From assembly GCA_036262035.1 (NCBI GenBank), contig DATAJS010000010.1:434001-498000 (forward strand): a stretch of 64,000 nucleotides of DNA. Direction: 5' to 3'. The notes beneath the pieces were generated by a model. It worked only from the letters and a program-made list of their open reading frames with translations, was not told the origin of the DNA and ran no database searches. Numbering within the stretch: the stretch's first letter is position 1; every line of letters starts with the position of its first letter. The stretch comes from Burkholderiales bacterium (GTDB lineage Bacteria > Pseudomonadota > Gammaproteobacteria > Burkholderiales > SG8-41). The position numbers and the translations under genes are program-made. Positions 37,589-49,922 of this stretch are shown here, in pieces.

Positions 37589-38985
37589 AGCACAAAGTCA
37601 AACACGTGCACTTCGTCGGGATCGGCGGCATCGGCATGAGCGGCATCGCCGAAGTGCTGCTGAACCAGGACTACAAGGTGAGCGGCTCGGATCTCGCCGA
37701 GAACGCGGTCACGCGTCGCCTGCAAAGCCTCGGCGCGACGGTGTTCAAAGGCCACGCCGCCGAGAACATCGGCACGGCGGATGCCGTGGTGATCTCGAGC
37801 GCGGTCGCCGAAGACAATCCCGAAGTGCAGGCCGCGCGCGCCAGGCTCGTGCCGGTCGTTCCGCGCGCCCAGATGCTCGCGGAGCTGATGCGCCTGAAGC
37901 AGGGCGTCGCGATCGCGGGCACGCACGGCAAGACCACGACGACGAGCCTCACCGCCGCGGTGCTCGCCGAAGGCGGGCTCGATCCGACCTTCGTGATCGG
38001 CGGCCGCGTCGAAGCCTTCGGCTCGAACGCGCGCGTCGGCAAAGGCGATTTCATCGTCGTCGAAGCCGACGAGTCGGATGCGTCCTTCCTCTTTCTCCAG
38101 CCGTGCCTGTCGGTCGTCACCAACATCGACGCCGACCACATGGCGACGTACGACCATTCGATCGACAAGCTGCGGCAGGCGTTCGTCGATTTTCTGCAGC
38201 GTCTTCCGTTCTACGGCGTCGCGGTGCTGTGCATCGACGATCCGGGCGTCCGCGAGATCCTGCCGCGCGTGGCGAAAACCCTCGTCACCTACGGCCTGTC
38301 GCCCGAAGCCCAGGTGCGCGCGATCGAGGTCACGCCGAACGGCGGACAGATGGCGTTCAAGGCGGTCGTCGCGGCGAAAGCCGGCCAGCCGGAGCTCACG
38401 CTCGACGTGACGCTCAATGTGCCGGGCGTGCACAACGTGCTGAACGCGCTCGCGGCGATCGCCGCCGGCCTCGAGCTCGGTGTGGCGCCGGACCGGATCG
38501 CCGCGGCGCTCGCCGGCTTCAAAGGCGTCGGCCGGCGCTTCCAGCGTTACGGCGAGGTCGCGGCCGAAGGCGGCGGCACGTTCACCGTCGTCGACGACTA
38601 CGGCCATCACCCGGTCGAGATGGCCGCGACGCTCGCCGCCGCGCGCGGCGCGTTCCCCGGCCGGCGGCTGGTGCTCGCGTTCCAGCCGCATCGCTATACG
38701 CGCACGCGCGACTGCTTCGACGATTTCGCCAAAGTGCTGTCGACCGTCGACGCGCTCGTGCTCGCCGAGGTCTATCCGGCCGGCGAGGCGCCGATCGTCG
38801 CGGCGGACGGCCGGGCGCTCGCGCGCGCGGTGCGCGTGCTCGGCAAGGTCGAGCCGATCTTCGTGGAGACGGTGGGAGAAGTGCCCGACGCGATACGCGC
38901 GATCGCGCGCGACGGCGACGTGGTGCTGACCATGGGCGCGGGTTCCATAGGCGGTGTTCCGGGATTGCTGGCGAATGCGGAGTGA
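37585..38985 (+). CDS. murC: UDP-MurNAc:L-alanine ligase
   Basis: A 466-residue Mur ligase starting the peptide stem with L-alanine. The Rossmann motif [17 protein letters not shown] is at the N-terminus. The ATP loop GTHGKT is at 112-117, with [24 protein letters not shown] and [14 protein letters not shown] 37585 matches the family start. Its 3' end overlaps murB by 11 bases. Confidence 0.97.
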   Translation: MKHKVKHVHFVGIGGIGMSGIAEVLLNQDYKVSGSDLAENAVTRRLQSLGATVFKGHAAENIGTADAVVISSAVAEDNPEVQAARARLVPVVPRAQMLAELMRLKQGVAIAGTHGKTTTTSLTAAVLAEGGLDPTFVIGGRVEAFGSNARVGKGDFIVVEADESDASFLFLQPCLSVVTNIDADHMATYDHSIDKLRQAFVDFLQRLPFYGVAVLCIDDPGVREILPRVAKTLVTYGLSPEAQVRAIEVTPNGGQMAFKAVVAAKAGQPELTLDVTLNVPGVHNVLNALAAIAAGLELGVAPDRIAAALAGFKGVGRRFQRYGEVAAEGGGTFTVVDDYGHHPVEMAATLAAARGAFPGRRLVLAFQPHRYTRTRDCFDDFAKVLSTVDALVLAEVYPAGEAPIVAADGRALARAVRVLGKVEPIFVETVGEVPDAIRAIARDGDVVLTMGAGSIGGVPGLLANAE

Positions 38986-39946
38986 AGCGTTGATCCAGAC
39001 CAGCCCGCTGCGAGGCGAGCTCAAACGTGACGAGGCGATGGCCCGCCACGTGAGCTGGCGCGCCGGCGGCAGCGTCGACCGCGCGTACCGGCCCGCCGAT
39101 CTCGACGATCTCGCCGCGTTCCTGCGCTCGCTCCCCGCCGCGGAGCCGGTGTACTTCGTCGGGCTCGGCAGCAACCTCCTGGTGCGCGACGGCGGGCTGC
39201 GCGGCACGGTCGTCTTCACGCACTGGGCGTTTCGCGAGATCGAGCTGGCCGATTTGAACGAAACCGAAGGCGAGATCCGCGCCGACGCCGGCGTCGCGAG
39301 CCCGAAGGTCGCGCGCTTCGCCGCACTGCACGGACTGGTCGGCGCCGAGTTCCTCGCGGGCATACCGGGGACGATCGGCGGCGCGCTCGCGATGAACGCC
39401 GGCTGTTACGGCGGGGAGACCTGGAACGTGGTGCGCCGCGTGGTGACGATCGACCGCTCGGGCGAGCTGCACGAGCGCACGCGGGCGCAGTACCGCATCG
39501 GCTATCGCACGGTCGTGCGCCGGTGCAGCCAGATCGCGAGCGTGGCGGCGCCCGACGCGATCAAGCGCCGCGCCGGGGTCGACGAGTGGTTCGTCTCGGC
39601 GGTGATCGCGCTGCCGCGCGGCGACGGGGACGAGTCGAGGCGGAAAGTCAAAGAGCTGCTCTCGCGCCGCATCGCGACGCAGCCGCTGGGCGAGCCGAAC
39701 GCGGGATCGGTGTTCCGCAATCCGCCGGGCAGCTACGCCGCGAAGCTCATCGAAGACTGCGGTCTCAAAGGCCGCGCCATCGGCGGGGCGGTGATCAGCG
39801 AAAAGCACGCCAACTTCATCGTCAACAAGGGCGGTGCGCGCGCGGCGGACATCGAGGCGCTGATCGAGCTCGCGCAATCGAGCGTGAAGACCAAGTTCGG
39901 GATCGAGCTGGAACGCGAAGTCCGGATAGTCGGTGAGGCGGCATGA
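38975..39946 (+). CDS. murB: UDP-N-acetylenolpyruvoylglucosamine reductase
   Basis: A 323-residue FAD enzyme that makes UDP-MurNAc. FAD-binding segments are [16 protein letters not shown] and [20 protein letters not shown]. The proton-donor serine is in [19 protein letters not shown], as in type II-like MurB. A loop of about 15 extra residues (around [16 protein letters not shown]) separates GYRTVV from the WFVSAV strand. ATG 38975 lies inside murC. The end overlaps ddlB by ATGA. Confidence 0.95.
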   Translation: MRSEALIQTSPLRGELKRDEAMARHVSWRAGGSVDRAYRPADLDDLAAFLRSLPAAEPVYFVGLGSNLLVRDGGLRGTVVFTHWAFREIELADLNETEGEIRADAGVASPKVARFAALHGLVGAEFLAGIPGTIGGALAMNAGCYGGETWNVVRRVVTIDRSGELHERTRAQYRIGYRTVVRRCSQIASVAAPDAIKRRAGVDEWFVSAVIALPRGDGDESRRKVKELLSRRIATQPLGEPNAGSVFRNPPGSYAAKLIEDCGLKGRAIGGAVISEKHANFIVNKGGARAADIEALIELAQSSVKTKFGIELEREVRIVGEAA

Positions 39947-40857
39947 GCGCGAAATACGGAAAGGTGGCGGTGCTCCTCGGCGGCCGTTCGGCCGAACGCG
40001 AAGTCTCGCTCAGGAGCGGCGGCATGGTGCTCGACGCGCTCAAGCGCAAAGGGGTCGACGCGCACGCGTTCGATCCCCGCGACCAGGGGCTGGAACAGCT
40101 CATCGCGCAGCGCTTCGACCGCGTGTTCATCGCGCTGCACGGCCGGTTCGGCGAGGACGGCACGGTGCAGGGCGCGCTCGAGTACCTGGGCCTGCCGTAT
40201 ACCGGCAGCGGTGTGATGGCGAGCGCGCTCGCCATGGACAAATGGCGCACCAAGCTGCTGTGGCAGGCGGCCGGAGTGTCGACGCCGCCGTACGAGATGC
40301 TCACCCGCGACAGCGATTTTGCCGCGGTGGCGCAGCGTATCGGGCTGCCGCTCATGGTCAAGCCCGCGCGCGAAGGCTCGAGCATCGGCATGAGCAAGGT
40401 GCAGACGGTCGAGAAGCTGGAGGCCGCCTACGAGGTCGCGGCGCAGTACGACGACACGATCATCGCCGAGCGCTTCGTCGACGGCTTCGAGGTCACCGCT
40501 GCGATCCTCAACGACGAGCCGCTGCCGCTGATCAAGCTCGAGACCCCCCGCGTCTTCTACGACTACGAAGCGAAGTATTTCGCGAACGACACGCGCTACA
40601 TCTGTCCGTCGGGGCTGCCGGCCGAGCAGGAGCGCGCCATCCAGGCCGAGGTCCTGCGCGCCTTCCGCCTGGTGGGCTGCAAGGGCTGGGGCCGCGTCGA
40701 CGTCATGGTCGACGGCGCCGGCAAGGCCTACCTGCTCGAGATCAACACGATCCCGGGCATGACCGATCACAGCCTGGTGCCGATGGCGGCCAAGGCACGC
40801 GGCCTCTCGTTCGACGATCTGTGCCTCGCGATCCTGGACTCGGCGCATGTGGGATAG
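39943..40857 (+). CDS. ddlB: D-alanine:D-alanine ligase
   Basis: A 304-residue ATP-grasp enzyme that makes the D-Ala-D-Ala substrate of MurF. Features are [31 protein letters not shown], the ATP loop [22 protein letters not shown] and [15 protein letters not shown]. The active-site Tyr-type residue lies in the [15 protein letters not shown] loop. ATG 39943 overlaps murB. Its 3' end overlaps ftsQ by 11 bases. Confidence 0.97.
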   Translation: MSAKYGKVAVLLGGRSAEREVSLRSGGMVLDALKRKGVDAHAFDPRDQGLEQLIAQRFDRVFIALHGRFGEDGTVQGALEYLGLPYTGSGVMASALAMDKWRTKLLWQAAGVSTPPYEMLTRDSDFAAVAQRIGLPLMVKPAREGSSIGMSKVQTVEKLEAAYEVAAQYDDTIIAERFVDGFEVTAAILNDEPLPLIKLETPRVFYDYEAKYFANDTRYICPSGLPAEQERAIQAEVLRAFRLVGCKGWGRVDVMVDGAGKAYLLEINTIPGMTDHSLVPMAAKARGLSFDDLCLAILDSAHVG

Positions 40858-41674
40858 GCCCGACCTCCTCAACCGCATCGCGAACGCGCTGGTGGCGACC
40901 GCGGTGCTGCTCGCGCTGTTCGGCGCCGGCTGGTACGTCGTGCACCTGCCGGCCTTCGCGCTGCGCGAGCTCGAGATGGTCGGCGACACCGCCCACGTCA
41001 CGCGCGCGCAGGTCGAGACGATCGTGAAGAACGAGCTGCAGGGCACCTTCTTCACGCTCAACCTGCCGCGCCTGCGCGTCGCGTTCGTGAAGCTGCCGTG
41101 GGTGCGCGAAGTCACGCTGCGCCGGCGCTGGCCCGCGAAGCTCGAGGTGTCGATCGCCGAGCACGTGCCGCTCGCGCGCTGGGGCAATTCGGCGCTGGTG
41201 AACACGCACGGCGAAGTTTTCGACGCCGCTTACGACGGAAAGCTGCCGATTTTCATCGGACCCTCTGGTACTTCGAAGGAAATCGCGATTCAATACGATT
41301 TCTTCAGACGAGTACTGGCGAGCATCGATGCGAAACCGGTCATGGTGCAGGTGACACCGCGGCGCGCGTGGCAGGTGAAGCTCGAGAACGGTCCGACGCT
41401 CGAGCTCGGACGCGAAGACGTCGAGGCGCGTCTCGCGCGCTATATCCAGGTGCACGAACGCACCGTCGGCGTGTTGAAGCGCCGCGTCGATTACGTCGAT
41501 CTGCGCTATCCGAACGGCTTCGCGGTGCGCATACCCGGGCTCAAGGGGGAGCCCGAACCGGGAGCCAAGCCGAAACCTGCGGTGAAACAAAAGAAAGTAC
41601 GTAGCGCCGAAAGGCGCATAGGGGGGCCGTTAGCGGCCGAAGCGAAGCGAAGGACGGCGTACCTTTATTCATGA
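40847..41674 (+). CDS. ftsQ: Cell division protein FtsQ
   Basis: A 275-residue bitopic divisome protein with a transmembrane helix at about 14-32 and a POTRA domain ([20 protein letters not shown] onward), then the beta domain with [19 protein letters not shown]. It recruits FtsL and FtsB. After a Pro/Lys linker the last 25 or so residues are encoded by a palindrome-rich element (41597-41662) and look like added sequence. ATG 40847 lies in the end of ddlB; the stop overlaps ftsA (ATGA). Confidence 0.93.
   Translation: MWDRPDLLNRIANALVATAVLLALFGAGWYVVHLPAFALRELEMVGDTAHVTRAQVETIVKNELQGTFFTLNLPRLRVAFVKLPWVREVTLRRRWPAKLEVSIAEHVPLARWGNSALVNTHGEVFDAAYDGKLPIFIGPSGTSKEIAIQYDFFRRVLASIDAKPVMVQVTPRRAWQVKLENGPTLELGREDVEARLARYIQVHERTVGVLKRRVDYVDLRYPNGFAVRIPGLKGEPEPGAKPKPAVKQKKVRSAERRIGGPLAAEAKRRTAYLYS
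41597..41662. repeat. Palindromic element inside the ftsQ 3' end
   Basis: Nested hairpins: GCGCC/GGCGC with loop GAAA at 41604-41617, and GGCCG/CGGCC with loop TTAG at 41625-41638. They are framed by GTACG at 41597-41601 and CGTAC at 41658-41662. It looks like an extragenic palindrome read through as codons. It may act on the ftsQ-ftsA message. Confidence 0.6.
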
Positions 41675-42909
41675 GCAGAAGCAAGGACAACAAGAAACTG
41701 GTCGTCGGCCTCGACATCGGCACGTCGAAGATCGCGTGCATCGTCGCCGAGATCACGCCCGAAGGGGGTTTCGAGATCGTCGGCATGGGCAACTGCCCGG
41801 CCAAAGGCCTGAAGAAAGGCGTCGTGGTCAACATCGAGACCACGGTGCAGGCGATCCAGCGCGCGCTCGAGGAAGCCGAGCTGATGGCCGACTGCAAGAT
41901 CAAGGACGTCTACACCGGGATCGCCGGCAGCCACATCAAGAGCTTCAACTCGCAGGGCATGGTCGCGATCAAGGACAAGGAGGTCGGCCAGGCCGACATC
42001 GACCGCGTCATCGAGACCGCCAAGGCGGTGCAGATCCCGAACGACCAGCAGATCCTGCACATCCTCAACCAGGAATTCATCATCGACGGCCAGGAGGACG
42101 TGCGCGAGCCGATCGGCATGTCCGGCGTGCGGCTGGAGGTGAAAGTCCACATCGTCACCGGCGCGGTGTCGGCCGCGCAGAACATCATCAAGTGCGTGCG
42201 CCGCTGCGGGCTGGAAGTGAGCGATCTCATCCTCCAGCCGCTCGCCTCGGCGATGGCGGTGGTCTCCGAGGACGAGAAAGACCTCGGCGTGGCGCTCGTC
42301 GACATCGGCGGCGGCACGACCGACCTCGCGATCTTCACCCACGGCGCGATCCGCCACACCGCGGTGATCCCGATCGCCGGCGACCAGATCACCAACGACA
42401 TCGCGATGGCGCTGCGCACGCCGACCAAGGACGCCGAAGACCTGAAGCAGGCCTACGGCTGCGCGCTGTCGCAGCTCGCCGACCCGCAGCAGATGATCGA
42501 AGTGCCCGGCATCGGCGACCGCGGCTCGCGCGAGCTGTCGAGGAAGACGCTGGCCGAGGTGATCGAGCCGCGCGTCGAGGAGCTCTATTCGCTGGTGCAG
42601 GCGGAGCTGCGCCGGAGCGGTTACGAGGAGCTGCTGTCGTCGGGGATCGTGATCACCGGCGGCTCCAGCCTCATGCAGGGCATGGTCGAGCTGGGGGAAG
42701 AGATCTTCCACATGCCGGTGCGCGTCGGCGTCCCGCATTACAACGGCGCGCTCGCCGAAGTGGTCAAGCACCCGCGCTACTCGACCGCAGTGGGGCTGCT
42801 CGTCGCGGGCAAGGAGCAGCACCGCCAGCGCGAGCTCGCGCACATGCACATCAGCTCGTTCCAGCAGCTCATCGACAGGATGAAGGCATGGTTTACCGGC
42901 AACTTCTAA
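41671..42909 (+). CDS. ftsA: Cell division protein FtsA
   Basis: A 412-residue actin-like ATPase that tethers FtsZ to the membrane. Nucleotide-binding parts are VVGLDIGTSKIACIV, ALVDIGGGTTDLAIF and GIVITGGSSLMQGM. The SHS2/1C domain is present, and the C-terminal amphipathic membrane-targeting helix is SFQQLIDRMKAWFTGNF. ATG 41671 overlaps the ftsQ stop. A 169-base spacer follows before ftsZ. Confidence 0.97.
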   Translation: MSRSKDNKKLVVGLDIGTSKIACIVAEITPEGGFEIVGMGNCPAKGLKKGVVVNIETTVQAIQRALEEAELMADCKIKDVYTGIAGSHIKSFNSQGMVAIKDKEVGQADIDRVIETAKAVQIPNDQQILHILNQEFIIDGQEDVREPIGMSGVRLEVKVHIVTGAVSAAQNIIKCVRRCGLEVSDLILQPLASAMAVVSEDEKDLGVALVDIGGGTTDLAIFTHGAIRHTAVIPIAGDQITNDIAMALRTPTKDAEDLKQAYGCALSQLADPQQMIEVPGIGDRGSRELSRKTLAEVIEPRVEELYSLVQAELRRSGYEELLSSGIVITGGSSLMQGMVELGEEIFHMPVRVGVPHYNGALAEVVKHPRYSTAVGLLVAGKEQHRQRELAHMHISSFQQLIDRMKAWFTGNF

Positions 42910-43078
42910 CGGAGAGGTCGCACGCACGCTGGCGCGAGCGACCCGCGCTTCTAGGGGTGCGCTCGCGCGACGCGTCGCGTTCACGAGCGCTGGACGGTTC
43001 AGGACACGAAGTCAAAAGCAGCCAGAAAAGCAGATGTACCGATACGGAATCAACACATAAGCGGAAAAGGAGAAGTCC

Positions 43079-44248
43079 ATGATTGAGCTCATCGATGCAG
43101 GATCTCAAGAAGCGGTGATCAAGGTGATCGGTGTCGGCGGCTGCGGCGGTAACGCGGTCGACCACATGATCGCGCAGGGTGTCGGCGGCGTGGAGTTCAT
43201 CGTCGCCAACACCGACGCGCAGGCGCTCAAGCGCAACCAGGCGAAGATCCAGCTCCAGCTCGGCACCGAGGTCACCAAGGGCTTGGGCGCGGGCGCCAAC
43301 CCCGCCGTCGGCCGCGAGGCCGCGATGGAAGACCGGGACCGGATCTCCGAGCTCATCACGGGCGCGGACATGCTGTTCCTGACCGCCGGCATGGGCGGCG
43401 GCACCGGCACCGGCGCGGCGCCGGTCGTGGCCGAAGTGGCCAAGGAGCTCGGCATCCTGACCGTCGCGGTCGTCACCAAGCCCTTCGCGTTCGAAGGCAA
43501 GCGCCAGCGCATCGCGCAGGAAGGCCTCGACGAGCTCGCGCAGCACGTCGATTCGCTCATCGTCATCCCGAACGACAAGCTGATGCAGGTGCTCGGCACG
43601 CAGGTCACGCTGGACGAGGCGTTCCGCTCGGCCAACGACGTGCTGCACGGTGCGGTGGCGGGTATCGCCGAGATCATCTCCTGCCCCGGCATGATCAACG
43701 TCGACTTCGCGGACGTGCGCACCGTCATGGCCGAGATGGGCATGGCGATGATGGGCTCGGCGAAAGCCGGCGGCCCGGACCGCGCGCGTGTCGCCGCGGA
43801 ACAGGCGGTCGCGTGCCCGCTGCTCGAGGACATCAACATCTCCGACGCGCGCGGCGTGCTGGTCAACATCTCGGCCAACCGCACCAGCTTCCAGCTCCAG
43901 GAGATGTACGACGTGATGGAGACGATCAAGGCCTTCGCGGCCGAATCGGCGACAGTCATCGTCGGCACGGTGTACGACGAGGCGCTCGAAGACCAGCTTC
44001 GGGTGACGATCGTCGCGACCGGCCTCGGCAAGCCCAGCGTGCGCCAGCAGCCCAAGCCCCAGATCTCGGTCGTCACCCAGCGCACCGGGACCGACAACCA
44101 CGGGGTCGAGGTCGAGATCGACTACGACGCGCTGGAGCAGCCGGCGGTCATCCGCCGCCGTAACCGCGACGCGACGGTCGAGGCGATGCGGCAGTCGGGG
44201 GTGGATATGCTCGATATCCCGGCGTTCCTGCGCAAGCAGGCGGACTGA
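43079..44248 (+). CDS. ftsZ: Cell division protein FtsZ
   Basis: A 389-residue tubulin-like GTPase that forms the Z-ring. The G-box GGGTGTG is at 106-112, with GVGGCGGNAVDHM at the N-terminus and the synergy loop NVDFADVRTVM. The C-terminal peptide DIPAFLRKQAD binds FtsA and ZapD (encoded at 53.2-54.0 kb). AGGAG at 43068-43072 is a good ribosome-binding site 6 bases before ATG 43079. It is the only dcw gene here with a long, uncoupled leader and may have its own regulation. Confidence 0.98.
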   Translation: MIELIDAGSQEAVIKVIGVGGCGGNAVDHMIAQGVGGVEFIVANTDAQALKRNQAKIQLQLGTEVTKGLGAGANPAVGREAAMEDRDRISELITGADMLFLTAGMGGGTGTGAAPVVAEVAKELGILTVAVVTKPFAFEGKRQRIAQEGLDELAQHVDSLIVIPNDKLMQVLGTQVTLDEAFRSANDVLHGAVAGIAEIISCPGMINVDFADVRTVMAEMGMAMMGSAKAGGPDRARVAAEQAVACPLLEDINISDARGVLVNISANRTSFQLQEMYDVMETIKAFAAESATVIVGTVYDEALEDQLRVTIVATGLGKPSVRQQPKPQISVVTQRTGTDNHGVEVEIDYDALEQPAVIRRRNRDATVEAMRQSGVDMLDIPAFLRKQAD

Positions 44249-44255
44249 GGGGGAC

Positions 44256-44312
44256 GTGAAGGGTGAATGTGTGAAGGGTGAAGGGACGGTGTCCCCGCCC
44301 TTCACCCTTCAC
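44256..44312 (+). terminator. Heptamer-built hairpin after ftsZ
   Basis: GTGAAGG-type units at 44256-44285 pair with CCCTTCACCCTTCAC at 44298-44312. The stem is at least 15 bp over a 12-base loop. There is no T-run directly after. It probably separates ftsZ from lpxC transcription and belongs to the heptamer repeat class. Confidence 0.65.
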
Positions 44313-44355
44313 GCCGCTCTTGTAACCACCTGTAAAGCTTTTTGCGGTGCGGCAA

Positions 44356-44385
44356 TTGCACATGCTAAACTTCGCGCCCTAAAAA
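44356..44385 (+). promoter_or_regulatory. Possible lpxC promoter
   Basis: TTGCAC at 44356-44361, an 18-base spacer and TAAAAA at 44380-44385 upstream of the GTG start. The local A/T content is higher than around it. The match is moderate. Confidence 0.45.
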
Positions 44386-44406
44386 TATGAGTCCAGAGCA
44401 CTTTTA

Positions 44407-45324
44407 GTGATCTACCAGCGTACGCTCAAAAACTCGATCCGCGCGACCGGCGTCGGGCTGCATACGGGAGAGAAGGTCTATCTCACGTTGCGGCCTGCCG
44501 CGGTCGACACCGGCATCGTGTTCCGCCGCATCGACCTGCCGGATCCGGTCGAGATCAAGGCGGAGCCGTACGCGGTCGGCGATACGCGTCTCTCATCGTG
44601 TCTGGTGAAAGACGGCGCGCGCGTCGGGACGGTCGAGCACCTGATGTCGGCGCTGTCCGGGCTCGGCGTCGATAACGCTTACGTCGATCTCACCGCGGCC
44701 GAAGTGCCGATCATGGACGGCAGCGCGGGTCCTTTCGTCTTCCTGATCCAGTCCGCGGGCATCGAAGAGCAGAAAGCGTTCAAGCGATTCATCCGCGTCA
44801 AAAAGCGCGTCGAGGTGCGGCACGGCGACAAGTGGGTGCGCTTCGATCCGCACAACGGCTTCAGGCTCGACCTCGCGATCGACTTCGATCACCCGGTGCT
44901 CGAGCGCACCAAGCAATCCCTCACCGTCGATTTCGCGACGACGTCGTACGTGAAGGAAGTGAGCCGCGCCCGCACGTTCGGCTTCATGCAGGAAGTCGAG
45001 TGGATGCGCGAGCAGGGCCTCGCGCTCGGCGGCAGCCTCGACAATGCGATCGTGATGGACGAGTATCGCGTGCTCAACAGCGAGGGCCTGCGCTACGACG
45101 ACGAGTTCGTGAAGCACAAGATCCTCGATGCGATCGGCGACCTGTATCTCCTCGGCCACCCGCTGATCGGCGCGTTCTCCGGCTACAAGTCCGGCCACGC
45201 GCTCAACAACGCGCTGCTGCGCGCGCTGCTGGAAGAGCAGGATGCGTGGGAGTTCGTGAAGTTCGAGCGTCCGGAAGACGCCCCGGCGTTCCTGCCGTGG
45301 CAGTCGCACGCCGCTCCGGCCTGA
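44407..45324 (+). CDS. lpxC: UDP-3-O-acyl-N-acetylglucosamine deacetylase
   Basis: A 305-residue zinc deacetylase, the committed step of lipid A synthesis. Zinc and catalytic residues are His78 (TVEHLMSAL), His237 and Asp241 ([10 protein letters not shown]) and the His of SGHALNNAL. The start is GTG 44407, giving the family beginning [18 protein letters not shown]; no strong Shine-Dalgarno precedes it. It follows ftsZ as in many proteobacteria, linking envelope and division genes. Confidence 0.97.
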   Translation: MIYQRTLKNSIRATGVGLHTGEKVYLTLRPAAVDTGIVFRRIDLPDPVEIKAEPYAVGDTRLSSCLVKDGARVGTVEHLMSALSGLGVDNAYVDLTAAEVPIMDGSAGPFVFLIQSAGIEEQKAFKRFIRVKKRVEVRHGDKWVRFDPHNGFRLDLAIDFDHPVLERTKQSLTVDFATTSYVKEVSRARTFGFMQEVEWMREQGLALGGSLDNAIVMDEYRVLNSEGLRYDDEFVKHKILDAIGDLYLLGHPLIGAFSGYKSGHALNNALLRALLEEQDAWEFVKFERPEDAPAFLPWQSHAAPA

Positions 45325-45346
45325 CCTCGCGCGGCGCGCCTGACGC

Positions 45347-45529
45347 GTGCTGGTCCTTCGTTTCGTCGTCGTACTAGGACTGCTTGCGGTCGCGCTTTCG
45401 GTCGGCCTTTACTTCTACACCCGCGACCGGCGCTACCTCGCGTGGGCGTGGCGCGTCGTGCAGTTCGCGTTCGTGGTCGTGATCGTCGCGATGCTTCTTT
45501 ACGTGCTCGAGCGGCTGGTCCTCATCTAG
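45347..45529 (+). CDS. Small two-helix membrane protein
   Basis: A 60-residue protein with two hydrophobic helices (about 4-24 and 37-58) joined by the charged loop YTRDRRYLAWAWR. It starts at GTG 45347, 22 bases after lpxC. A small protein of this type is usual between lpxC and dciA in betaproteobacteria, but its role is unknown. The last 156 bases overlap the dciA 3' end on the other strand. Confidence 0.72.
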   Translation: MLVLRFVVVLGLLAVALSVGLYFYTRDRRYLAWAWRVVQFAFVVVIVAMLLYVLERLVLI

Positions 45530-45964
45530 CGCCGCCTGGTGTCGCGCGGCGAGCCGCGCGACCGCCGCCTTCAGAGGGCCCTCCGGCATCGTCTGGGCGA
45601 GCGCCCCGAAGCGCCGCACGGTCGCTTCGGAAAGCGGCTTCTTGCGCGACGTAGCAAACGAAACGCCTTGCCGCCCACGAACTTGCACCTCTATCCGGAT
45701 TTGGTTAATCTCGGCCTCGGTTTCGCGTATCGCGGCCAATAAACGCGGTGCCAGTTGCTTCAGCTTCGCCGCAACCGCCGCATTATCAGCAAAGACAAAA
45801 AGCGTTCCCGCCCGGCACCCTTTCACCCGGCTCGAGCCAGCGAGTTCCCGGGGGGCGGTTCTGACATATAACGATTGCAGCTCCGCAAGGCGTTTCACGC
45901 GCGCCTTCAGCGCTTTGAGCGTTTCGGTCGTGCCGAACAATTGACCGAACGTGGTGAGCGGCAT
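45374..45964 (-). CDS. DciA-like (DUF721) protein
   Basis: A 196-residue protein with the DUF721 core: ELQSLYVRTAPRELAGSSRV, GTLFVFADNAAVAAKLKQL and INQIRIEVQVR. DciA loads the replicative helicase DnaB in bacteria lacking DnaC. The domain ends near residue 130. The remaining 60 or so residues (His/Asp/Arg-rich, HRDDHDHERELHD) are antisense to the small membrane gene and probably persist only for want of a stop. It is divergent from the M23 peptidase gene, with 35 bases between. Confidence 0.83.
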   Translation of the reverse strand: MPLTTFGQLFGTTETLKALKARVKRLAELQSLYVRTAPRELAGSSRVKGCRAGTLFVFADNAAVAAKLKQLAPRLLAAIRETEAEINQIRIEVQVRGRQGVSFATSRKKPLSEATVRRFGALAQTMPEGPLKAAVARLAARHQAALDEDQPLEHVKKHRDDHDHERELHDAPRPREVAPVAGVEVKADRKRDRKQS

Positions 45965-45999
45965 TTTGGGGAGCGCGGGGTAGTGGGAGGGTCGAGACG

Positions 46000-46917
46000 A
46001 TGGACATCATTCTAGTCTCCGGACGACTCGCCAGAGCGAAGACCCTGACGGTAAGCCTGCCCAAGCTCGCGCTTGCGGGGGTGCTGGCGCTGGGTCTCAT
46101 CGTCACGGCGACGACCGCTGTCAACCTCGTGGCGCTGCGCTACGCCGCCGAACTCAAAGTCCCCTTTGTGAACCGCCTGTTCTCGCTCGCCGAGCCCGGC
46201 CAGCCCCAGCGCGAGCTCGACGTCCGCGAGAACCTCAACGCGATGGCGATGCGCCTCGGCCAGATGCAGGCGCAGCTCCTGCGGCTGGACACCCTCGGCG
46301 AGCGCCTCGCCAAGCTGGCCGGCTTCCGCCCCCAGGACCTCATGTTCGGCCAGACGCCGGGTCAGGGCGGCGCCCCGTCGACCATCCCCAGCCAGGACCT
46401 GTCCTTCGGCGACCTGTCGCGGCAGCTCGACGCGCTCACCCGGGCGCTCGACGACCGCGGCGACAAAATGGGCGTGCTGGATTCGCTGTATACGATGGAC
46501 AGCGCGAGGAAGAAGCTCATCCCGACGGTGCTTCCGCTGGTGATGGGCGGATGGAACTCGTCGAACTACGGCTGGCGCATCGATCCCTTCAACGGCCAGC
46601 GCGCGTTCCACGAAGGCATCGACTTCATCGCGCCCGCGGGCACACCGATACGGGCCGCCGCGGGCGGGGTGGTCGTCTACTCCGACTTCCACCCGCAGTA
46701 TGGTAATATGGTCGAGATCGACCACGGGAACGAGCTCGTGTCGCGTTACGCGCATGCCTCGAAACGCCTGGTCAAGGTTGGAGACGTCGTATTGAGCGGC
46801 GCGCTGATCGCCGAAGTCGGCCGCAGCGGACGCTCCACGGGAACACATCTGCACTTTGAGGTCCGGCACCGCGGCGTTCCGCAGAATCCAGCGCACTTTC
46901 TGCGAGCGCCCGGCTAA
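46000..46917 (+). CDS. M23 (LytM-type) metallopeptidase
   Basis: A 305-residue membrane-anchored peptidoglycan endopeptidase or regulator. A transmembrane helix lies at about 22-48, then a coiled-coil-like helical part, then a LytM domain. Zinc ligands are His204 and Asp208 in HEGIDF and His285 in HLHFEV (His283 also conserved). The full ligand set suggests an active enzyme. It ends before a clear terminator and precedes secA, as in related genomes. Confidence 0.92.
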   Translation: MDIILVSGRLARAKTLTVSLPKLALAGVLALGLIVTATTAVNLVALRYAAELKVPFVNRLFSLAEPGQPQRELDVRENLNAMAMRLGQMQAQLLRLDTLGERLAKLAGFRPQDLMFGQTPGQGGAPSTIPSQDLSFGDLSRQLDALTRALDDRGDKMGVLDSLYTMDSARKKLIPTVLPLVMGGWNSSNYGWRIDPFNGQRAFHEGIDFIAPAGTPIRAAAGGVVVYSDFHPQYGNMVEIDHGNELVSRYAHASKRLVKVGDVVLSGALIAEVGRSGRSTGTHLHFEVRHRGVPQNPAHFLRAPG

Positions 46918-46941
46918 GCTCAAGGACCATCAACGAACCTA

Positions 46942-46970
46942 GGGTGGGGCATCTTCCCCACCCTTTTTTT
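46942..46970 (+). terminator. Rho-independent terminator
   Basis: GGGTGGGG at 46942-46949, a six-base loop, CCCCACCC at 46956-46963, then seven T. It ends the M23 peptidase transcript before secA. Confidence 0.92.
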
Positions 46971-47014
46971 ATGAATCCGCGTATGCGCCGCGGGTTGCCA
47001 GGCTGGGTCTAGCG

Positions 47015-49855
<2,841 letters not shown>

Positions 49856-49875
49856 TGCGGCCATGCCGCATCAAC

Positions 49876-49918
49876 GTCATCCGGAGGAACGAAGTGACGA
49901 AGCAATCCCGAGACGTTC
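49876..49918. repeat. REP-like element upstream of argJ
   Basis: Begins GTCAT, contains GACGAAGCAATCCCGAGACG and stops 5 bases before argJ. It resembles the right arm of the element at 60553-60651 read on the other strand. This is a widespread dispersed bacterial repeat type. Confidence 0.65.
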
Positions 49919-49922
49919 GATA

